Assembly: GCA_965228625.1 (NCBI GenBank)
Contig: OZ245829.1
Coordinates: 4,856,362-4,920,361 of the forward strand
DNA: 64,000 nucleotides
Direction: 5' to 3'
DNA from: UBA2767 sp965228625
Lineage (GTDB): Bacteria > Pseudomonadota > Alphaproteobacteria > Rhizobiales > Methyloligellaceae
The notes under the pieces are model-generated. The model saw only the letters and a list, made by a program, of their open reading frames with translations. It did no database searches and was not told the origin of the DNA. The position numbers and the translations under genes are program-made. This document shows, in pieces, positions 59,674-64,000 of this stretch (position 1 is the stretch's first letter; each line of letters opens with the position of its first letter).

Positions 59674-60555
59674 CTAGCCATTCAGAATGCCGGCGGAAAC
59701 AAGCGCATCATCGACGATCTTCTTCGCGGCATCCGACAGCGGCGCGAGTGGCAGCCGGGTGTTCGAGCTGCAGAGCCCGAGGCGTTCGGCTGCATACTTC
59801 ACGGGGCCGGGATTGGACTCGACGAACATGGCGTCGTGCAGCGGCATCAGCCTGTCCTGGATTTCCAGCGCGCGCCCGAAATCGCCTTCTAGGCAGGCGT
59901 TCTGGAACTCGGCGCAATGGGCGGGCGCGACATTCGCGGTCACCGAGATTGCGCCGTCGCCACCGTGCGCCATGAACCCGAGCGCGGATGCGTCCTCCCC
60001 CGTGAGCTGGTTGAACTTCGGTCCCATCGCGCCGCGCTGCTGGCTGGCCCGGGCCATGTCGGCGGTGGCGTCCTTCACCCCGCAGATGTTCTTGAGCTTG
60101 AACAGACGCGCCATGGTGTCGACCGACATGTCGATCACGCTGCGTCCCGGGATGTTGTAGATTATGATCGGTATCCCGATCGCATCATTGATGGCCTTGT
60201 AGTGCTGGTACAGGCCTTCCTGGGTCGGCTTGTTGTAGTACGGCGTCACGATCAGCACGCCGTTGGCTCCGGCCTTTTCGGCATGGCGCGAAAAGTCGAC
60301 GGCCTCGACCGTGCTGTTCGATCCCGCGCCGGCGATCACCGGCACGCGGCCGGCGGCGGTTTCGATGCAAAGCTCCACCACGCGTTTGTGCTCGTCATGG
60401 CTCAGGGTCGGCGATTCGCCGGTGGTGCCCACGGGAACGAGGCCATGGCTGCCCTGATCGATCTGCCATTCCACGAACTTCTGGAAGGCCTGCTCGTCGA
60501 TACCGCCATTTTTGAATGGCGTGATCAGCGCGGTGAAGGACCCCTTGAACCTCAT
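59674..60555 (-). CDS. dapA: 4-hydroxy-tetrahydrodipicolinate synthase
   Basis: This 293-residue enzyme condenses pyruvate with aspartate semialdehyde, the first step to diaminopimelate and lysine. It shows FKGSFTALITPFKNGGIDEQAF, GTTGESPTLSHDEHKRVVEL, TPYYNKPTQEGLYQHYKAI with the catalytic tyrosine, YNIPGRSVIDMS and the Schiff-base lysine in KNICGVKDATADMAR. The length is normal. It heads a unit with smpB. A 366-bp gap without genes lies upstream, before the lytic transglycosylase. Confidence 0.96.
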   Translation of the reverse strand: MRFKGSFTALITPFKNGGIDEQAFQKFVEWQIDQGSHGLVPVGTTGESPTLSHDEHKRVVELCIETAAGRVPVIAGAGSNSTVEAVDFSRHAEKAGANGVLIVTPYYNKPTQEGLYQHYKAINDAIGIPIIIYNIPGRSVIDMSVDTMARLFKLKNICGVKDATADMARASQQRGAMGPKFNQLTGEDASALGFMAHGGDGAISVTANVAPAHCAEFQNACLEGDFGRALEIQDRLMPLHDAMFVESNPGPVKYAAERLGLCSSNTRLPLAPLSDAAKKIVDDALVSAGILNG

Positions 60556-60921
60556 AGTTGAACTTACTCCCGGCAGCCCGGCCAGCCACCCTCATGCTCG
60601 ACTGCATCAATGGTTAGGCAATTTGGCTTGGACAATAGTCGCTTGGCCGCAGCCGGGCAAGAAATTGGGAATCCTATGATAAATCAAGGTCATCATTCCG
60701 CCGGATTTTGATCGAAACTGCGGTTCGCGAGATTCGTGATTTGGTAACTTATGTGGTGTGAGGTTGTTCTCCGGGATGAAACGCGCTCAGCCGCCGCGAA
60801 TGGCGGCTGTGACATTTTTGCCAGTCCCGAATGATCTTGAGCAGCAACCCCGTGCATTCCCTGTGTCCGTACCCTATATCCTAACCAACAAGGGGCACTG
60901 ACAGGACCATTGCGGCTAGTG
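60556..60921. other. 366-bp intergenic region with a hairpin
   Basis: This region separates the divergent dapA (minus) and lytic transglycosylase (plus) genes and must contain both promoters. I found no protein-coding gene or tRNA in it. The one clear structure is CAGCCGCC (60788-60795) pairing with GGCGGCTG (60802-60809) around GCGAAT, followed by TGACATTTTT, which could be a plus-strand terminator of a short leader or small RNA. A TATGAT at 60675-60680 lacks a clear -35. The start of the transglycosylase is 102 bp beyond the hairpin. Confidence 0.5.
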
Positions 60922-63690
60922 ATGTTGAAATCCGCGTCCACGACGGCGATAGCAGTGTTTGCGGCCATGTGCTTTTGCGCCGTGTCATTGGCGGAGTCGT
61001 GGGCGAAACCGGCGAAGGTTCCCCCTCCGGACCGCAATCCCAAACGTGCCGCCTCGCCGCCCCCTCAGCCGCAAGTCGCTGTCCCGGACAAAAAACCGGC
61101 ATTGCTCGCGCCGGCCCCTGCCTCGACCGCTTCAGGAATCCCGGTGCCGGCACGCGTTCCCGGCCGCAAACCCGTGACCCTTGACGAACTGGTGGCGAAG
61201 GTTGCGCCGCCGGAAGAGGTCGAAGAGCCGGATGCCGCGACGGTGCAGCCACAAGCTCCGAACCCCGAAGCGCCGCAGACCTCGACTCCGCAGACCGAGA
61301 CCCAGCAGGCTGCGCTACCGAAGAAGGACGCCGCGCTGCCGGCACAGGAATCCGAGCCGGCAGATGCGCAGGACCCGACAACGGAGACGGATGTCGCGCC
61401 GCCCGCGCAGGAGCCCGTGTCGGAAGCCACCCCTGACGCGACACCAAACCCCGACGCCGCGCCGCCCGCCAATGCACCTCAACCCGGCGCTGAACCCGCT
61501 GCCAAACCTGAGGTCGCGACGCCGGAACCGAAGCCCGATTCCGAGCCCAGCAAGGCGGCCGCCTCGCCTCATCCCGATCTCGTTCCGCCCAGGAGGAAAC
61601 CGGGTACGGTCAGGAGCGCTGCGGTGGCGGCGGCCTCGAACGTCGTGCTGCCGAAGCGGAAGCCGGAAGCACCGTCCGGGACGCTTGCGCGGATCGGCGA
61701 GTTGCTCGAGTACGACCTGAGCGCCTCAGACAAGCGAGCCGTCAAGGCGACGGTGAATGCCGTCTATCGCGGGCGTTTCTCGGATGCGCGGTCTTCGCTC
61801 GCACGGATCAAGGACCCGACGGCGCGCAAACTCGGTCAGTGGTACTATTACCGGCGGCGGGGAAGCACCGGGGACCCGCACAAGATTGCCCAGTTCCGCC
61901 TCGCCAATCCCGATTGGCCGAGCCAGAAGCGTCTTTTGCTGAATGCCGAGGAGGCGCTTCTCAAACGCAAATCCGATCCGACAACCGTCAAGGCCTTCTT
62001 CGGCGAGGGCAGACCGGCTACGGGGCCGGGCAAGGCGGCGCTGGCCGGCGCGCATCTGGCATCGGGCGACGAGGCCAAGGCCAAGCGCCTGATCAGCGAG
62101 GCGTGGCGCCAACACGATCTCGGCCCGGCAAACGAAAAGATCATTCTCGCCCGGTTCGGCAAGCATCTGACGGACAAGGATCACAAGGCCCGCGTCGACC
62201 GTCTGCTGCTGCTCGACAGGAAGAGCAAAATCAAGTCGGTTCTGCGTACGGCGAAGCATCTCGACGAGATGGAGCGCAAGAAGATCAATGCCCGCATCGC
62301 GGTTGTCAGGCGTCAGAAGAAAGCCAAGACCCTGCTCGCCGGCATTCCGGAGTCGGCCAAAAAGGACGACGTCGGCTTCTATTTCTCGCGGATCCAGTGG
62401 CTACGCCGTCACAAGAAGGCGGAAGAGGCCTGGAAGCTGCTGAAAGCCGCTCCGCGGGATCCCGATGCGCTCATTGAAATCAACGAGTGGTGGATCGAGC
62501 GCCGGATAAACGTCCGCAAGGCGCTGAATGCCGGGCATCCGGAGATCGCCTACAAGATCGCCAGCAACCATGAGCCCCTGTCCGGCAAACACTACTACGA
62601 AGCGAAATTCCTCTCTGGTTGGATCGCGTTGCGTTTCCTCGACAAGCCGGAAGTCGCCATGGAGCATTTCCTGGCGCTGCGCACGGCGGCCTTCGGTCCG
62701 AAGACGACGGCGAAGGCCGAGTACTGGCTTGGGCGAACATCCGTGGCTCTCGAAAAGGACAAAGAGGCAATTGCGCACTATCAGGCGGCTGCAAAGCTCC
62801 CGCTTACCTATTACGGGCAGCTCGCGGCCCAGACCCTCGATCCCAGCCACGCCGCGTTGCACCTTCCGCCGGCGCCGAAACCCACGGATGAGGATCTTGA
62901 GCGGTTCAAGTCCCGCGACGCATTGCAGGCCATCGCCGTCATGCGCGCCGTCGGCCTTGAGAAGCTCGCCCCTCTGTTCTTCCACCAGCTTGCGCGGACG
63001 ATCGAGGACCCGGTGGAAGGCGTGCTGCTGGCCCGGCTCGCGCATCATTTCGATCAGCCGCATTCGAGCGTGCGTCTCAGCAAGATAGCCCTCAACCGCG
63101 GCCTGCCGCTCGCCGAGCTGGCATATCCGACCCACATGTTTCCCGATTACAAGAAGATCAACGACCCGGTTGAAGAAGCCCTCCTCCTAGCGTTGTCCCG
63201 CCAGGAAAGCGAGTTCAATCCCGCCGCCAAGAGCCCGGTGGGCGCGCGCGGCCTGATGCAGATCATGCCGAACACCGCGCGTGCGATCGCACGCCAGCAC
63301 AAGGTACGTTACCGGCGTTCGGCGCTGACTGCGGACCCCTCCTACAACGCAATGCTCGGCGTCGCCCACCTCGGCGACTTGATCAACAGTTACCGGGGCT
63401 CGTACATCCTCACCCTCGTCGCCTACAATGCCGGCGGCGGCCGGGTCCGGGACTGGACCAGGGAATTCGGCGACCCCCGCCGTCCTGACGTCGATGCGAT
63501 CGACTGGGTCGAGCGCGTTCCGTTCACCGAAACCCGGAACTACATCAAGAAGGTCCTCACCGGAGTGCAGATTTTCAGGGCGCGCCTGAATGGTTCGGAG
63601 CGGGCATTGCGGTTGTGGGAAGATCTCAATCGCGGCCACTCCAAATTCGCCGAACAGGCAAGCACGTCGGCGAACGCCGCGAACAACTGA
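60922..63690 (+). CDS. slt: Soluble lytic murein transglycosylase with proline-rich N-terminal extension
   Basis: This 922-residue exported protein has a signal peptide (TTAIAVFAAMCFCAVSLAE, cleavage near residue 25). A ~230-residue proline/alanine-rich linker carries repeated short motifs (VPPPDRNPKRA, VPGRKP, VPPRRKPG, LPKRKPEA). A long helical superhelix of about 430 residues follows, and the C-terminal SLT domain ends the protein. The SLT domain shows ALSRQESEFNPAAKSPVGAR with the catalytic Glu, GLMQIMPNTA, and LVAYNAGGGRVRDW. It cleaves the glycan strand of peptidoglycan in the periplasm. E. coli Slt70 is about 645 residues, so the extension is notable. The start is ATG 60922 (alternatives TTG 60910, GTG 60919). 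Confidence 0.93.
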   Translation: MLKSASTTAIAVFAAMCFCAVSLAESWAKPAKVPPPDRNPKRAASPPPQPQVAVPDKKPALLAPAPASTASGIPVPARVPGRKPVTLDELVAKVAPPEEVEEPDAATVQPQAPNPEAPQTSTPQTETQQAALPKKDAALPAQESEPADAQDPTTETDVAPPAQEPVSEATPDATPNPDAAPPANAPQPGAEPAAKPEVATPEPKPDSEPSKAAASPHPDLVPPRRKPGTVRSAAVAAASNVVLPKRKPEAPSGTLARIGELLEYDLSASDKRAVKATVNAVYRGRFSDARSSLARIKDPTARKLGQWYYYRRRGSTGDPHKIAQFRLANPDWPSQKRLLLNAEEALLKRKSDPTTVKAFFGEGRPATGPGKAALAGAHLASGDEAKAKRLISEAWRQHDLGPANEKIILARFGKHLTDKDHKARVDRLLLLDRKSKIKSVLRTAKHLDEMERKKINARIAVVRRQKKAKTLLAGIPESAKKDDVGFYFSRIQWLRRHKKAEEAWKLLKAAPRDPDALIEINEWWIERRINVRKALNAGHPEIAYKIASNHEPLSGKHYYEAKFLSGWIALRFLDKPEVAMEHFLALRTAAFGPKTTAKAEYWLGRTSVALEKDKEAIAHYQAAAKLPLTYYGQLAAQTLDPSHAALHLPPAPKPTDEDLERFKSRDALQAIAVMRAVGLEKLAPLFFHQLARTIEDPVEGVLLARLAHHFDQPHSSVRLSKIALNRGLPLAELAYPTHMFPDYKKINDPVEEALLLALSRQESEFNPAAKSPVGARGLMQIMPNTARAIARQHKVRYRRSALTADPSYNAMLGVAHLGDLINSYRGSYILTLVAYNAGGGRVRDWTREFGDPRRPDVDAIDWVERVPFTETRNYIKKVLTGVQIFRARLNGSERALRLWEDLNRGHSKFAEQASTSANAANN

Positions 63691-63706
63691 TCTGATTTCG
63701 TTACAT

Positions 63707-64000
63707 ATGGGCGAGACTGAGCGAGAGAGGGAGTGGAACGAGGTGTTCTACTCGTCCCACGATGATCTTCGGCTGTATGCGCGGCATTACCCGGCCCGGC
63801 TGACCAATGGTCAGAAAGCGGGACGGCCTGCCCTGTGCCTTGCCGGGCTGACGCGCAATTCAAAGGACTTTCACACGCTTGCCGTGCGGTTGTCGCGCGA
63901 GAGCAGCAGTCCACGTGATGTCTACTGCCTGGATTATCGCGGTCGCGGCGACTCCGAATACGATCCCAAATGGCAGAACTACTCGCCTTATATCGAAACG
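63707..64000 (+). CDS. Alpha/beta hydrolase (5' part, cut by window end)
   Basis: The visible 98 residues start at the ATG at 63707 and continue to the window edge. They contain FYSSHDDLRLYARHYPA, LCLAGLTRNSKDFHTLA (oxyanion-loop region) and YCLDYRGRGDSEYDP, the usual early strands of an alpha/beta hydrolase. The nucleophile elbow G-x-S-x-G and the catalytic His lie beyond the window. The gene is 16 bp after the lytic transglycosylase stop, so it may be co-transcribed. The substrate is unknown. Confidence 0.85.
   Translation, partial: MGETEREREWNEVFYSSHDDLRLYARHYPARLTNGQKAGRPALCLAGLTRNSKDFHTLAVRLSRESSSPRDVYCLDYRGRGDSEYDPKWQNYSPYIET

Noticed and set aside
59056..60921. A tmRNA (ssrA) gene near smpB.
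   Set aside because: No tRNA-like ends or tag reading frame were seen in the gaps around smpB and dapA.

Overview
The window looks like a stretch of chromosome from an alphaproteobacterium, most likely of the order Hyphomicrobiales (Rhizobiales); I cannot resolve the genus. The evidence is high GC content, a C4-type 5-aminolevulinate synthase, a CBP3-type cytochrome bc1 chaperone, the block rpoZ-rsh-pyrE-DUF2062-pdxJ-acpS-lepB-rnc-era-recO, the block CBP3-DUF177-plsX-fabH-ihfA-merR ending at a tRNA gene, and an L,D-transpeptidase next to an LdtR-type MarR regulator. Nearly all of it is core genome. I saw no transposase, integrase, prophage or CRISPR array.

Layout. 0-3.7 kb: the end of a CoA-binding protein, a LysE exporter, O-acetylhomoserine sulfhydrylase, heme A synthase and a DUF2842 protein. 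3.7-13.4 kb: a surface polysaccharide locus with deacetylase, FemAB/CelD-like acyltransferase, Wzz-type co-polymerase with a decayed kinase domain, Wza-like exporter, glycosyltransferase, sugar-phosphate transferase and O-antigen-ligase-type polymerase. Its gene content resembles holdfast (hfs) or unipolar polysaccharide loci. 13.37-14.29 kb: a tRNA-Pro(GGG) gene and, 836 bp away, a 49-bp copy of its 3' end. Between them lies a low-GC segment with one orphan gene, which looks like a tiny relic of an element integrated at the tRNA. 14.3-18.7 kb: merR, ihfA, fabH, plsX, DUF177 and the CBP3 chaperone on the minus strand. 18.8-21.5 kb: bamE and the proton-pumping pyrophosphatase hppA, converging on a shared terminator.

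21.7-29.8 kb: an MFS transporter, then the riboflavin operon glyA-nrdR-ribD-ribE-ribBX-ribH-nusB-thiL (minus strand, many 4-8 bp overlaps). 29.9-31.5 kb: a two-subunit CoA-transferase-fold enzyme. 31.7-32.4 kb: a lower-GC cassette of a small membrane protein and an XRE repressor behind a 26-bp palindrome. 32.6-34.1 kb: hemA and a small overlapping gene. 34.3-36.4 kb: L,D-transpeptidase and LdtR. 36.5-44.5 kb: 3-hydroxyisobutyryl-CoA hydrolase, an extensin-like protein, hemB, threonine ammonia-lyase, an RDD protein, an SLC13 transporter and the N-end-rule aminoacyltransferase. 44.5-56.6 kb: GNAT, parC, then recO to rpoZ and folK (minus strand). 56.7-64 kb: a NYN-domain protein, a family 5 uracil-DNA glycosylase, a DUF3775 protein, a peroxiredoxin, smpB, dapA, a large lytic transglycosylase, and the start of an alpha/beta hydrolase cut by the window end.

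The main themes are tetrapyrrole and cofactor synthesis (hemA, hemB, ctaA, riboflavin genes, thiL, pdxJ), envelope building (polysaccharide locus, L,D-transpeptidase, extensin-like protein, lytic transglycosylase, plsX/fabH, bamE, lepB) and RNA or stress control (nusB, rnc, era, rsh, rpoZ, smpB). The best candidates for unusual biology are the tRNA-Pro relic with its orphan protein, the palindrome-controlled membrane-protein/XRE cassette, and the polysaccharide locus with its pseudokinase.
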